Shown: positions 33,143 to 42,919 of the stretch, piece by piece
Layout: every line of letters begins with the position of its first letter
Numbering within the stretch: the stretch's first letter is position 1
From: Bacteroidales bacterium
GTDB taxonomy: Bacteria > Bacteroidota > Bacteroidia > Bacteroidales > UBA932
Direction: 5' to 3'
Assembly: GCA_017630215.1 (NCBI GenBank)
Contig: JAGBVR010000008.1
Location: 32,629-96,628, forward strand
DNA: 64,000 bases
Position numbers and translations under genes: made by a program
Notes under the pieces: generated by a model
Seen by the model: the letters and a program-made list of their open reading frames with translations, nothing else
What the model was told of the DNA's origin: nothing
Database searches by the model: none

Positions 33143-34153
33143 ATGAAGAAACTTGTACTTGCAGCCCTCGCCATCGGAGCAATGGCGGCCTGCACAAAAT
33201 CAAATGTCCAGTTCGATCAGCCGGGCGAGATCGCTTTCCAGCCTGTCGCTCAGAAGGCGACAAAGGCCGCGGTAACCGGACCAGATTACCCTACTGAAGC
33301 AGCCTATAATTTCAATGTGTGGGCTTGGTGGGGAGCACCTGATGCTGGAACAGAAGATGTGTCTCAGTTTACTAAGCCGTATATCGATAAGGGCGAATTC
33401 AAGCATAAAGTCGGTAATAGTTGGAGAGGTGTGCAAACATACTATTGGCCTACTACAGGTTCACTGTTCTTCGCAGGATATTCACCAGCAGATGCTCAAG
33501 GTGACTTTGATTATAACTTGCAGACTAAGACTTTGATTGTTGGCGGTTATGTTCAGCCAACAGAATTATCAAAGATGAAAGACCTTATGTGGTTTGAAGC
33601 AACTGCCAAGTCCCATAAAAATAATGGTACTGATGGTGTTCCGGTTGAATTTAAGCATGCTCTTTCTTGGTTGACATTTAAATTCAACATCGCTGAAGGT
33701 AATGAACCCATGTGGACAGTTAAGAAAGTAACACTTACTGATATTAAAACAAAAGCTCAATTTACAGCACAGAAAGAAGGTGATTCTAAGGTATGGAGTA
33801 ATCACAAAGTAGGAGGAAATATAGAGGTGTACAATGGTTCTCTTCTAGTTGATAGAACAATTTCTGTTGAAACTTCAGAACAGGAGGTTATTGTAATTCC
33901 TCAATCTTGTGCTTTTGATGCTGTTAAGCTAGTGATAGATTTTGAGCAAGAAACTTACGTGAATGGTGTAGTTATCCCGCATACCAAAACTCTTGCATTG
34001 ACAGGTGCGGGAATTAATGACGACAAGTGGGAACCTGGAAAGCATTATACATATACCATTACTTTCAAGGGTGAAGAGATCCTCATCGCTCCAACAGTTG
34101 ATGAATGGGATGCCGTAACTCCAGGGGTAGAAATTCCAGTGTCAGGACTTTAA
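33143..34153 (+). CDS. fimbrillin family lipoprotein, paralogue 3 (candidate major subunit)
   Basis: A 336-aa fimbrillin: MAACTKSNVQFDQPGEIAFQPV, TKAAV, FNVWAWWG, YYWPTTGSLFFAGYSP, DLMWFEA, GVPVEFKHALSWLTF, WEPGKHYTYTITFKGEEI. The first 150 bp and last 120 bp match its neighbours in base composition, but about 33300-34020 is clearly AT-richer with different codon choice. It is preceded by a 50-nt A-rich leader (ACAACAAATAACAC type), unlike the tight spacing elsewhere in the operon. A-rich leaders go with high translation in this phylum, so this may be a main structural subunit; that is inference. Confidence 0.88.
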   Translation: MKKLVLAALAIGAMAACTKSNVQFDQPGEIAFQPVAQKATKAAVTGPDYPTEAAYNFNVWAWWGAPDAGTEDVSQFTKPYIDKGEFKHKVGNSWRGVQTYYWPTTGSLFFAGYSPADAQGDFDYNLQTKTLIVGGYVQPTELSKMKDLMWFEATAKSHKNNGTDGVPVEFKHALSWLTFKFNIAEGNEPMWTVKKVTLTDIKTKAQFTAQKEGDSKVWSNHKVGGNIEVYNGSLLVDRTISVETSEQEVIVIPQSCAFDAVKLVIDFEQETYVNGVVIPHTKTLALTGAGINDDKWEPGKHYTYTITFKGEEILIAPTVDEWDAVTPGVEIPVSGL

Positions 34154-34194
34154 AAATGCAACAAAACATATTAACAACTTTAATCAAAATCATT

Positions 34195-35190
34195 ATGAAA
34201 AAGTTTTTATTTTCCGTTCTTGCTGTGGGCGCATTGGTAGCCTGCACTAAGTCTGAAGTGAAGTACGAGGGCGAGACTGAAATCGCTTTCGCGCCTGTAT
34301 CTTCTGTAAACACAAAGGCGGTGGGTGCTATCCCATCTACAACTTACCCTACTGATGAGAACTTCCTTGTGTGGGCTTATTGGCAGGATGTTCCAGCTGG
34401 CAGTGATAAGAATGCTTATACTGATCCGAAGGTTTATATTGATGGTAAGGAGTTCAAAAATGCCACTAATAAACTTTGGAAAGGCGTTGAAAAATCATAC
34501 TTTTGGCCAAAAACAGGTTCAATGGTATTTGCTTGTGTAAGCCCAGCAAATGCTCCGTTTTATGGTGGCGAAAAGCCTCAACATAATTTGTTCCCGCAGT
34601 CAAATAAGCCAGAAGAATTTAATTTTAACTATGTAAATTCTAATAATACAGCAGAAACAAGAGATCTTCTGTGGGCTAATTGTTCTGTTTCATATAGCGA
34701 GGCAACAGCCGGTACAACAGGTGTTCCAGTAGAGTTCAAGCATGCGCTTTCTTGGATTACCTTTAGAGTTAGAGGAACAGGTGCTGCTATTGGAGCCTAT
34801 ACAATTACTGGTTTGACACTTAATGATGTGAAAACACTTGCATATTTTGAGTCTGCAGGAAATGGTGTATGGAAGACACCTGCTGAAGAAAAAGATTATA
34901 AAGTCTTTGAAGGAGCCTATGCGCTTACTAATTCTCTTGTAGATCTTGAGAATAATCCAGCTGGAACTCTTGTAATCCCACAGGCTAAGGATGTTGATTA
35001 TACTGCAACTCTTAAATATACTAATGCAACAGGTGATAATCCAATCGACGAGACTATCGAACTTCAGCTAGGTAAAGGCTGGGAGATTGGCAAGCACTAT
35101 ATCTATGACATCACATTCAGCCCTACAGAGATTCTCATTGCTCCTACTGTAGCTGATTGGGTACCAGTTTATAAGGAAATAAATTACTAA
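34195..35190 (+). CDS. fimbrillin family lipoprotein, paralogue 4 (candidate major subunit)
   Basis: A 331-aa fimbrillin from the ATG at 34195, which gives the signal MKKFLFSVLAVGALVACTKS; a frame opening at 34105 would overlap the previous gene and lacks a signal. Motifs: GETEIAFAPVSSVNTKAV, FLVWAYW, SYFWPKTGSMVFACVSP, TRDLLWANCS, GVPVEFKHALSWITFRVR, WEIGKHYIYDITFSPTEI. As in the preceding gene, the N-terminal segment has neighbour-like composition while about 34340-35040 is AT-rich. A 41-nt A-rich leader precedes it. Confidence 0.88.
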   Translation: MKKFLFSVLAVGALVACTKSEVKYEGETEIAFAPVSSVNTKAVGAIPSTTYPTDENFLVWAYWQDVPAGSDKNAYTDPKVYIDGKEFKNATNKLWKGVEKSYFWPKTGSMVFACVSPANAPFYGGEKPQHNLFPQSNKPEEFNFNYVNSNNTAETRDLLWANCSVSYSEATAGTTGVPVEFKHALSWITFRVRGTGAAIGAYTITGLTLNDVKTLAYFESAGNGVWKTPAEEKDYKVFEGAYALTNSLVDLENNPAGTLVIPQAKDVDYTATLKYTNATGDNPIDETIELQLGKGWEIGKHYIYDITFSPTEILIAPTVADWVPVYKEINY

Positions 35191-35193
35191 TCA

Positions 35194-36090
35194 ATGCACC
35201 TCAAAGCCCTCATATCCCTGCCATTGGCCCTTCTTGCATCAGCCTGCATCTCTTCGGTGGAGCTAGTGCAGAGGCCGATTGTGTTCGAGCCGGTCATCGG
35301 CAGCGAGGTGAGGTCTTCTTCTGATATTGACATGTCCGTCCCATTCCCCGAAGACAAGAGCTTCGGGGTGTGGGCAATGGACAGTCAAGGTGGCGGAAGG
35401 TATATTGACGATCAGCAGATCAGATGTTCCGATGGCATCTGGGGCGATGAGTCACTTCCTTTCTGGCCGACGTCATCTTCATTGACCTTCTATGCCTATG
35501 CTCCTTATGATCTCCCGATGAGACTCGAGGGCGGAAATCTTGCGCTGGAGGGCTTCGATGTGAGAGAGGATGGCGCCGAGGTGCTTTTTGCAAAGACATT
35601 TTCGGGACTCACTTCTTCGGAGGGAGAGGTGAAACTTCCGTTCATTCATGCATTGGCTAAGCTGGACGTGCGTGTAGCGAACGGATTTGGAGCCGATGTC
35701 GATGTGCGTATTGACCGTATACTTCTCAAGGGTGTGGCAATACGCGGCGACTTCCACTCCATCAGATATCCTTACTGGAAGGCCGATGAGTCTTCCGCTG
35801 TGGATATCACCATTTTTGATTCTGAGAGAGATGGACAATTTCTCGCAGGACCCACGATGCAGTTCATCGGTGATGTGCATACCATCATCCCGCAGGGGCT
35901 GACGCCCTCGATCGAACTCACCTACGCTTTCCGTGTGGATGAAGGGGAGTGGATCGACGGACAGACGGACACAGCCGAGCTGCGAGACGTATTCTGGGAA
36001 CCGGGTCGTTATTATACCTATTCCCTGAGAATCAATGAAATGAAACTGTCCTGCACCACCGGTATAGGGCATTGGAACGAAAGAAAGTAG
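35194..36090 (+). CDS. fimbrillin-like lipoprotein, paralogue 5 (short, divergent)
   Basis: A 298-aa lipoprotein, the shortest of the array; signal MHLKALISLPLALLASACIS. Retained family features are SFGVWAMDS, LPFWPTSSSLTFYAYAPYD, FIHALAKLDVRV, TIIPQGLTPSIELTY and EPGRYYTYSLRINEMKL, but it lacks the TKA prosegment site (VRSSSD instead). Composition is GC-richer than the two genes before it. It starts 3 nt after the preceding stop. Likely a minor or accessory pilus subunit. Confidence 0.8.
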   Translation: MHLKALISLPLALLASACISSVELVQRPIVFEPVIGSEVRSSSDIDMSVPFPEDKSFGVWAMDSQGGGRYIDDQQIRCSDGIWGDESLPFWPTSSSLTFYAYAPYDLPMRLEGGNLALEGFDVREDGAEVLFAKTFSGLTSSEGEVKLPFIHALAKLDVRVANGFGADVDVRIDRILLKGVAIRGDFHSIRYPYWKADESSAVDITIFDSERDGQFLAGPTMQFIGDVHTIIPQGLTPSIELTYAFRVDEGEWIDGQTDTAELRDVFWEPGRYYTYSLRINEMKLSCTTGIGHWNERK

Positions 36091-36091
36091 A

Positions 36092-37171
36092 ATGAGATAT
36101 TCCTACTATATATTAAAGGTACTTGGAGCGGTCGCCCTGATCATGGCGGCCTCATCCTGCGTGAAGAGCGACGTCCTTTATGATGAGTCACAAGGGGAGA
36201 TCTCCATATCGCCGGTTTCATCTGTCCAGTCCAAGACTCTTCTTGGTCCTGTGGCGGATGCTGTTTATCCGAATGGTGAGACAATGGGTATAATTGCCTA
36301 TGCGTCAGAAATGGAGGGGACTTGGACAGGATCACTTGATGGAGCCAGCCTGTATATTAACGGCGGAGAGTTCAAGTATGACGAATTTTGGGGTCGATGG
36401 GCCGGATGGGATGGCAGTGCCCACTATCCTTATTATTGGCCTGATAAGGGTTCGCTGGTTTTTGCGGGTTACAGTCCATATCGACGAGGTGGCTCACCTT
36501 TAGAGAATGTCTCCTTCGATGTTAAGTCTAAGACATTGTCAGTCACAGATTATCAGGTGGAGCCTTATGTTCCTATGACTGAGGCTCAGATGTATGACGG
36601 AAGTGCTCAGTATGACAATAAAAATCAGAGCGACCTTATGTATTTCCTGCCTCGTTCTGATGTTTATGGCAATTACATCGGCGTAAATAATGTAGAGGCG
36701 TATGCCGCGGCTTTCTATCACGCTCTCGCTCTGGTGGTATTTAATGTCCAGGCTGAATCTTCTGATGATGTAAATTATATCCGTCTTAGAGGAATTACTC
36801 TGGATGGTATGGCTTCAGCCGGAGATCTTTCAGTTCAGATGAGTAATACTCCTGCTGGAAATGTTGACTGGACGCTTTCTGGTGGAGCATCTTCTGAGCC
36901 GCGTCGTGTGTTGTATAATCCTAGCAAGTCCGGTGGTATGAAACTCAGTACAGCCACCCGAAAAGTGGTGGAAATATTGACTATCCCGGTGGGACTGCAT
37001 AATATTGAGATAACATATTCTCTTATTGTGAACGGAGATCCGCACGAAGAGACTATGACGTACCAGACTCAGTGGGAGGCTGGAAAGAAATATGTGTATA
37101 ATCTTATTCTCGGAACAGAAAACATTCAGCTGATTCCGCAGATAACAACTGATTGGGCGACTAATGAGTAG
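36092..37171 (+). CDS. fimbrillin family lipoprotein, paralogue 6
   Basis: A 359-aa lipoprotein with signal ending MAASSCVKSD. Then GEISISPVSSVQSKTLLG, ETMGIIAYAS, HYPYYWPDKGSLVFAGYSPY, SDLMYFLPRSD, AAFYHALALVVFNV, ILTIPVGLHNIEITYSL, WEAGKKYVYNLILGTENI. The characteristic 'DLMW' becomes DLMYF. It overlaps the next gene by 8 nt. Probable minor fimbrial subunit. Confidence 0.85.
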   Translation: MRYSYYILKVLGAVALIMAASSCVKSDVLYDESQGEISISPVSSVQSKTLLGPVADAVYPNGETMGIIAYASEMEGTWTGSLDGASLYINGGEFKYDEFWGRWAGWDGSAHYPYYWPDKGSLVFAGYSPYRRGGSPLENVSFDVKSKTLSVTDYQVEPYVPMTEAQMYDGSAQYDNKNQSDLMYFLPRSDVYGNYIGVNNVEAYAAAFYHALALVVFNVQAESSDDVNYIRLRGITLDGMASAGDLSVQMSNTPAGNVDWTLSGGASSEPRRVLYNPSKSGGMKLSTATRKVVEILTIPVGLHNIEITYSLIVNGDPHEETMTYQTQWEAGKKYVYNLILGTENIQLIPQITTDWATNE

Positions 37172-38189
37172 GGCTGTATTATATATAATGGTATGCTTGT
37201 CCGTCTTGATGGTCGGATGCTCTCGTCATACCTATGATCCTGATGTGCCGAATATCGGGCTTGATATGGATATGGCTCAGACGAAGGCTCTGATTACTCC
37301 CGGAAATCTCAATACTTCCGGAAGCAGGATGATTGTGTATGATGTTCATCAGAAGGAGAACGGTCTGGATCAGTATATGGATGATCAGTATATGGAGTAT
37401 CGCGATGGTCAGTGGAACTTTACAAATACGGCGAGAGGAGAGGTTATCCAGATTCCTTGGACGAAGAAGGGTGTGCATAATTTCTTTGCGTACAATACTT
37501 ATGATGCTGCGGCATCCAAACCTCTTCCGGTGACAGTCGGATATACTTCTTTTGAGGACAATTCTTCTTATACCGCCAAGCAGCAATATCTTCAGATTCC
37601 GTCAGACGGAAACTGGACCCTGACCAAGGATAATCAGTTCGATTTTATCTATGCTTCTGCCACAAGGGATGTGGCTACAGGCGGCTATGCTCCGGTACCG
37701 ATGGAATTCAAGCATCTGTTTGCAGCTGTGACTGTGGAGGTGAAGAATGTTTCCTCTGCTGACATTACGCTTAACAGACTGTCGTTCAGCAATATAAAGA
37801 CTTCCGGAAATGCTAATGTACCTTTTCAAGGCAATGTAAGCTATACTTTAGCGGCATCTTCCGGTACCGGTCTTTTCCCTGAAACTCCTGGACAAACTAT
37901 TGCTCGAGGTGGGTCTTGTTCTTTATATGCCTCCTATGGTGAGGGAGGTGCGTTCCTGATCTGGCCACATTCTGCACCTGATCTTGTGAATGCTACGATA
38001 GAGTTGACCTACAGACAAGGAAGCAGCAATAGTACTGCGTCTGTCAACTTGGCAGAGAACCCGACCATAAAGACTTGGGCTGCTGGAAACAAGTACATAT
38101 ACAAGATTGACATCAGTGATAATTATATTTCCTTTGATGTCATCAGAGTGGTAGACTGGATAAATGATGATATTATTCTGGAAGAATAA
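37164..38189 (+). CDS. fimbrillin family lipoprotein, paralogue 7
   Basis: A 341-aa lipoprotein; signal MSRAVLYIMVCLSVLMVGCS. DMAQTKALIT supplies the prosegment-like Lys. Core: GVHNFFAYNTYDA, DFIYASATRDV, PVPMEFKHLFAAVTVEV, FLIWPHSAPDLVNATIELTY, WAAGNKYIYKIDISDNYI. It lacks the WPTxGS motif, replaced by IPWTKKG. Its ATG lies inside the end of the previous gene and its stop overlaps the next start, so translation is coupled. Confidence 0.82.
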   Translation: MSRAVLYIMVCLSVLMVGCSRHTYDPDVPNIGLDMDMAQTKALITPGNLNTSGSRMIVYDVHQKENGLDQYMDDQYMEYRDGQWNFTNTARGEVIQIPWTKKGVHNFFAYNTYDAAASKPLPVTVGYTSFEDNSSYTAKQQYLQIPSDGNWTLTKDNQFDFIYASATRDVATGGYAPVPMEFKHLFAAVTVEVKNVSSADITLNRLSFSNIKTSGNANVPFQGNVSYTLAASSGTGLFPETPGQTIARGGSCSLYASYGEGGAFLIWPHSAPDLVNATIELTYRQGSSNSTASVNLAENPTIKTWAAGNKYIYKIDISDNYISFDVIRVVDWINDDIILEE

Positions 38190-39277
38190 TGAGGAACATT
38201 CGACTATATATATACATTGCCTTTATGGCTGTTCTTCTTTCCTGCGACAAAGAATCACTGCAGCAGGAAGGAGCAGGGGATTTCGTGTCCTTTTATGTGA
38301 GTGATAAGAATTTTGCTGATGAGGGGACGAAGGCGATTATGGAAGATACGCAGACCTTGCTTGCGTTAAAGCCTACACTGAATGTCTGTGATCTTGCTGG
38401 AATCAACAGGCAGGATCAGAATCCTATAAAAGGGTTACAAGTTAATTTTAATGATAATTATAATCTATGGCGCTCAAATCTTACGTGGGCAAATCAGGAA
38501 TATGAGTTTTATGGATATATATTATCTCCAGGTAAGGTTGGTAATAATACTAATGGAGCCAGTGTTTCGCTTGTAAACAGTTATCAGGGTAACCTTGGAC
38601 ATTGTGTGGACCTTTATCAGCCGACTTCATATATTGATGATGGGGCTGCCTGGTCTGATTATCTTCTTTCGTATCGTGTGAGTGTTCAGGGAAAGAACAA
38701 GCCGCTGGTGAGAATGGAGATGGAAAGGATCACATCCGGAGTCGAACTTTATATTTCGACCCCGGAAGGAGCCCAGGCTGTGGTGGAAAGCATTACTTTT
38801 TCCAATGTCTCGAGATGTATGAGATATACTATTGCAGAACATGCCATTTCCAATCCGAACCTCTCGGGAATAAGGCATAAGTGGGTGTATCAGAACATCA
38901 ATGGTGCCTCAAATACTAAAGTGAATTATACCAAATCTGCAAACAATTCTTCTAGCTGGTTTGAAGTGCAGGAGAAGGCAGAGGAGAACAGCAGATTTGA
39001 ATCTAAGTTCTGTATGATGAGGTTCATTACTGTTCCTCAGGACGTGACAGGAACCCTGACTGTAGTGTATAGGGTGAATGAGACAAACCAGTCAGATAAG
39101 ACGAAGTGGACTCAATATACTGCATCCTTTGATCTTTCCCAGACATCCGTGACACGATGGGAACTGGGACGAAAGGCCAGATATTATATCAGTCTGGACA
39201 CGGCTGTCGATCTTGAGGGTGTGATCGCTGATTGGGTGGATATTGATTATATGGAAGGAACCTTCCTGCCAATGTAA
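38189..39277 (+). CDS. fimbrillin family lipoprotein, paralogue 8
   Basis: A 362-aa lipoprotein; signal MRNIRLYIYIAFMAVLLSC. Mature part: DFVSFYVSDKNF, GTKAIMED (prosegment-like Lys), WANQEYEFYGYIL, WSDYLLSYRVSV, VRMEMERITSGVELYI, MMRFITVPQDVTGTLTVVY, ELGRKARYYISLDTAVDL. It is more divergent than paralogues 1-4 but keeps the general order of strands. It shares one base with the upstream gene and is followed after 8 nt by the first large adhesin-like gene. Confidence 0.78.
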   Translation: MRNIRLYIYIAFMAVLLSCDKESLQQEGAGDFVSFYVSDKNFADEGTKAIMEDTQTLLALKPTLNVCDLAGINRQDQNPIKGLQVNFNDNYNLWRSNLTWANQEYEFYGYILSPGKVGNNTNGASVSLVNSYQGNLGHCVDLYQPTSYIDDGAAWSDYLLSYRVSVQGKNKPLVRMEMERITSGVELYISTPEGAQAVVESITFSNVSRCMRYTIAEHAISNPNLSGIRHKWVYQNINGASNTKVNYTKSANNSSSWFEVQEKAEENSRFESKFCMMRFITVPQDVTGTLTVVYRVNETNQSDKTKWTQYTASFDLSQTSVTRWELGRKARYYISLDTAVDLEGVIADWVDIDYMEGTFLPM

Positions 39278-39285
39278 GAGTGATT

Positions 39286-42200
39286 ATGAAGAGGTTTGAT
39301 AAATACATATATATGGTTCTGGCGGCAGTTGCTCTTCTGAGTGGCTGTGTCGGTGAATTGGACATACAGCATCCCGGCGATATGGAGATCGTGCTGAAGT
39401 CATATGTGCCTACCGCCACGTTGTCCGTCAAGTCTGAAGGATTTGATAGTGATTCTCAGGTGGCAGGTGGTCTGAATCTGTCGATGTGGAGATGGGATGA
39501 GGGCAATTCCTCGACCGACCTCTCGACTTATCCGATGCTGGATGCTGTTCTTGGTGGTGATCCAGATCCTGCAGATGGCTGGAAGAGAGATATTCATTTT
39601 CAGCCGGCACAGTATTTCAAAGACAGAACGAGTGCCGTGGGGTTTATGGGATTTTATCCTGATGCTGACAATGCTAATTGGCAGAAAACATCTGGAAACC
39701 TTCTGACATATGATGCGAATGGTCGTCCGACGATGACCTACAATATTGATGGCCAGACAGATGTTCTTTTCTCTGATTTCAAGAAGGGGACTTTCTCCAG
39801 CGGAATTGAGCATCTGACCTTTTCTCACGCCTTGTGCAGGTATCGTGTATATGTCTATGCAGTGGATGACGATGCAAAAAAACAGTGGGGCGCTCTTACG
39901 GATGTGACCTTCATGAATCTTCCGGAGCAGTTATTCGTATCTCTTCCTAAGGACTTTACTGATCCGTCCCAGAAGACTGAGTTCAGTTTTTCTCCAGAAC
40001 TTGCTGATGAAAGCAAATATACTCCTACGCATATTCTGGAGAATCAGAATATGGAATTGCCAGTGGGAGTCTCAGCAAAGCAGTTGGTGGGAACGTATTT
40101 GGGTGGTGCTCCGGCAATTGAAGTATTGGGAATAACGATTGAAACGGAAAATTATAATTCCGGTAAGAATAACTCTCCCGTTCCAGTTTCCATTGCCAGA
40201 GATTTCAAGTCCGGTCATACCTATAATATAATATTGAGACTTTCTACTCACGGAGTCATCAATGTGGATGTGGTCACTGAGCAGTGGACAGACGGAGGAG
40301 AGCATGACGTTCTCGAAATGTCTCAGTATTATATGGATCTTTCAAGGTATGGAACATCTAATTCGTATATTGTGTCTTCGTCCAATATGGCCTACTGCTT
40401 TGATGCTACTGTCAAAGGCAATGGAGTAAATAGACTCACGAGATATGATGGCGAGGTGTTCGAACTTCCTGATAAGGACGTGTCATTGCAGACTGTGTAT
40501 GTGGAAATTATGTCAAGCGACTCCAAATTGATATGGGATGATCATCTCAAGGATTATAGACCTCCTGTTGATGATGATGAACGACACGGAGTTCTTGTCA
40601 GACTTCTTTCCGATCAGGTAATTGAAGGAAAGGTTCTGTTTGATGTTCCTGGTGTGGTGGATGCAAATGGCCTTCCTATAGAGAGTGAGCACAGATTGTT
40701 GCGTAGGGGTAATGTCCGTATCGGAGGATATGACGCGGCTCGAAATCTTATATGGTCGTGGCATATCTGGGTGACCGACCGACCACGAAATTACAATTAT
40801 GGTAACGGTTATGTGTCGATGGATAGAAACCTCGGTGCTGTTTCCACCGATCCGACAGATTTCAGCGCCGAAGTACCGGTTCTTTCCGGATGTGCATATC
40901 AGTGGGGACGTAAAGACCCGTTCTTTTTCCATGAGATAATGAAGCATCCTGAATATTTGAAGGAGGCTCCTGTGCCTGTTTCTGAGGCTCATAAATATCC
41001 ACGCAGTTTCTTCAAAAGAGAAGAACCTGAGTATGAAGCAGGCGGATATGATTGGACTACAGAAACAAACGACCATCTCTGGGGGTGGATTTCCGAGCGT
41101 GACAACGTCGTCAAGACACTTTATGACCCTTGTCCTCCTGGATACAGGGTGAACGGTAATGCTTTGTGGGAGTTCCAGAATCCTGAGCAGGATGATCCTG
41201 AGGAGGTTCACTACGCTGGAGGAAGTGATGAGTTCAAGGGTACGAATATCGGCTATTATTTCGGTATTCAGAACTATGCTCAGATATATTATCCTGCCAC
41301 AATGTTCATCCATCACGATGGTGCTATCATTAAGAACAAAGATCCTCACGAAGATGATAATGGAAAGGCATATGTTTACAGATATTCAGCTACTCCATAT
41401 GTCTCAGATAATCCGGCTCAGCAGGGATTGTCATATCATTTCAGATATAATATTGCACAGACTAAAGGTAATTATCTGATATGGGATCCGGAAAAAGGAG
41501 GGGGACGCGTGCAGGCCTTCCCTGTGCGTTGTGTGTACGAGGATTCCCGTCACGAGATCACTGACCTGAGTCGCGAACAGACTGCCAATAGTTACATCGT
41601 TGACCACGCCCGTTATTTCAAGTTCAAGGCAACTGTTCCGGGAAATGCTGTAGGTGCGCTTAACGCGCAATTTTATGACGGCAGCATTAGGAATGTTACT
41701 TTTGACGGTGGTGTAGATAAGACGCTTCCTGTGGAAAAGGTGGATGTGCTTTGGTGGCAGGGTGATCTGACCAGTGGCAGTACTTATATGGTAGAAGCTG
41801 CAAAAAATAATCTGACGCAGCAGCAGATGCAGGATCTTTGTCCGATCATATTGCTTGATGACGGCAGACTTGATGATAAAGGATATGTGAATTTCCGAGT
41901 TCCTCAGGATAAACTTCAGAATGCGAATATCATACTGGCAGGCTACGATGTCAGTGGAGTAATCCAGTGGACCTGGCACATATGGATGCTTCCTGGTGGA
42001 GTGAAAGTCGTGCGTTTTGGTAATTATTCTCTTCTTGACAGAAACATTGGAGCTACTTATGCCCCGAATTCCACTTCTGAAATCAAGCCGGATAACATTC
42101 TTTCCACCCATGGATTTTTCTATCAATGGGGTAGAAAAGATCCGTTTGTCGGAAGACGAGAATATAACCAGAGTTCTGGAAACACTAACTCTTCACCTTG

Positions 42201-42915
42201 GTTTTATAAATCATATGACGGCCAGTGGCAGAAGATGACATCTATTCAGAAGCTGGGACGTAGTGCGATTAATATCATCGAGACTATCAAGAATCCGACT
42301 AAGTTCGCAAGTTCAGGCTCATCAGGTGCACGATGGCAGGATCTTTATGAATGTGATGCCAATAATGATGGCCCGATCAACCATATGTGGGGTTATACAG
42401 GTGTAAATGGAGCCTGGGGAGATACATTTGCCAAGACGATGTGGGATCCTTGTCCTCCGGGATATAAGGTGCTGAATCACGAGACATTGCAGGCAGGAGG
42501 GCTATGGAATGCGAATGATCCTGGCAATTATAGGTTATATTATCAACCCAATAATGGAGGTGCCGCACGATCGGATTTTGGTATGTGGCTTTATGGAAAT
42601 ACTGAGCCAAATGATAATTCAGGTATGTACACAAGTACGGGAAATAACAATTCTACAAAGATGCGTGAAGTAATATGTGACGGCTTATGGTTCCCTAATA
42701 CCTGGCGTATAAATGAAAGTGGTAATTACACTCAACACACTAATGCATTTTCCGGATATATGCATACTGCCTGTCCATTCTCCGGCTACCGCACAAGAAC
42801 ATTCAAATGGTATCAGGACACTTCTAATAACAACAAAAATAATTACGGATATACTAGTCACGATAATGATGTCAAAATGCCTGTAGGAACCACTATCAGA
42901 TGCTTAAAAGAATAG
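39286..42915 (+). CDS. large fimbrillin lipoprotein with two FISUMP-like C-terminal domains (putative tip adhesin)
   Basis: About 1209 aa from the ATG at 39286; an upstream GTG at 39280 is possible. Lipobox LLSGCVGE. Residues 25-340 are fimbrillin-like (LSMWRWDEG, GFMGFYPDADN, DVLFSDFKKG, HLTFSHALCRYRVYV, FKSGHTYNIILRLSTHGV). Two homologous C-terminal domains follow. The first has WSWHIWVTD (about 490), MDRNLGA, YQWGRKDP, DPCPPGYR (about 614) and VRCVYE (about 747). The second has WTWHIWML (about 894), LDRNIGA, YQWGRKDP, DPCPPGYK (about 1054) and a final IRCLKE. The pattern matches the Fibrobacter 'major paralogous domain' type, with C-type-lectin-like cysteines. Large end-of-operon subunits of this kind often form the fimbrial tip; the adhesin role is inferred. 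Confidence 0.82.
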   Translation: MKRFDKYIYMVLAAVALLSGCVGELDIQHPGDMEIVLKSYVPTATLSVKSEGFDSDSQVAGGLNLSMWRWDEGNSSTDLSTYPMLDAVLGGDPDPADGWKRDIHFQPAQYFKDRTSAVGFMGFYPDADNANWQKTSGNLLTYDANGRPTMTYNIDGQTDVLFSDFKKGTFSSGIEHLTFSHALCRYRVYVYAVDDDAKKQWGALTDVTFMNLPEQLFVSLPKDFTDPSQKTEFSFSPELADESKYTPTHILENQNMELPVGVSAKQLVGTYLGGAPAIEVLGITIETENYNSGKNNSPVPVSIARDFKSGHTYNIILRLSTHGVINVDVVTEQWTDGGEHDVLEMSQYYMDLSRYGTSNSYIVSSSNMAYCFDATVKGNGVNRLTRYDGEVFELPDKDVSLQTVYVEIMSSDSKLIWDDHLKDYRPPVDDDERHGVLVRLLSDQVIEGKVLFDVPGVVDANGLPIESEHRLLRRGNVRIGGYDAARNLIWSWHIWVTDRPRNYNYGNGYVSMDRNLGAVSTDPTDFSAEVPVLSGCAYQWGRKDPFFFHEIMKHPEYLKEAPVPVSEAHKYPRSFFKREEPEYEAGGYDWTTETNDHLWGWISERDNVVKTLYDPCPPGYRVNGNALWEFQNPEQDDPEEVHYAGGSDEFKGTNIGYYFGIQNYAQIYYPATMFIHHDGAIIKNKDPHEDDNGKAYVYRYSATPYVSDNPAQQGLSYHFRYNIAQTKGNYLIWDPEKGGGRVQAFPVRCVYEDSRHEITDLSREQTANSYIVDHARYFKFKATVPGNAVGALNAQFYDGSIRNVTFDGGVDKTLPVEKVDVLWWQGDLTSGSTYMVEAAKNNLTQQQMQDLCPIILLDDGRLDDKGYVNFRVPQDKLQNANIILAGYDVSGVIQWTWHIWMLPGGVKVVRFGNYSLLDRNIGATYAPNSTSEIKPDNILSTHGFFYQWGRKDPFVGRREYNQSSGNTNSSPWFYKSYDGQWQKMTSIQKLGRSAINIIETIKNPTKFASSGSSGARWQDLYECDANNDGPINHMWGYTGVNGAWGDTFAKTMWDPCPPGYKVLNHETLQAGGLWNANDPGNYRLYYQPNNGGAARSDFGMWLYGNTEPNDNSGMYTSTGNNNSTKMREVICDGLWFPNTWRINESGNYTQHTNAFSGYMHTACPFSGYRTRTFKWYQDTSNNNKNNYGYTSHDNDVKMPVGTTIRCLKE

Positions 42916-42919
42916 ACAG

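Noticed and set aside
34105-34194. 30-residue extension of fimbrillin paralogue 4
   Set aside because: It overlaps the preceding gene and lacks a signal peptide; the ATG at 34195 gives a perfect lipoprotein signal.
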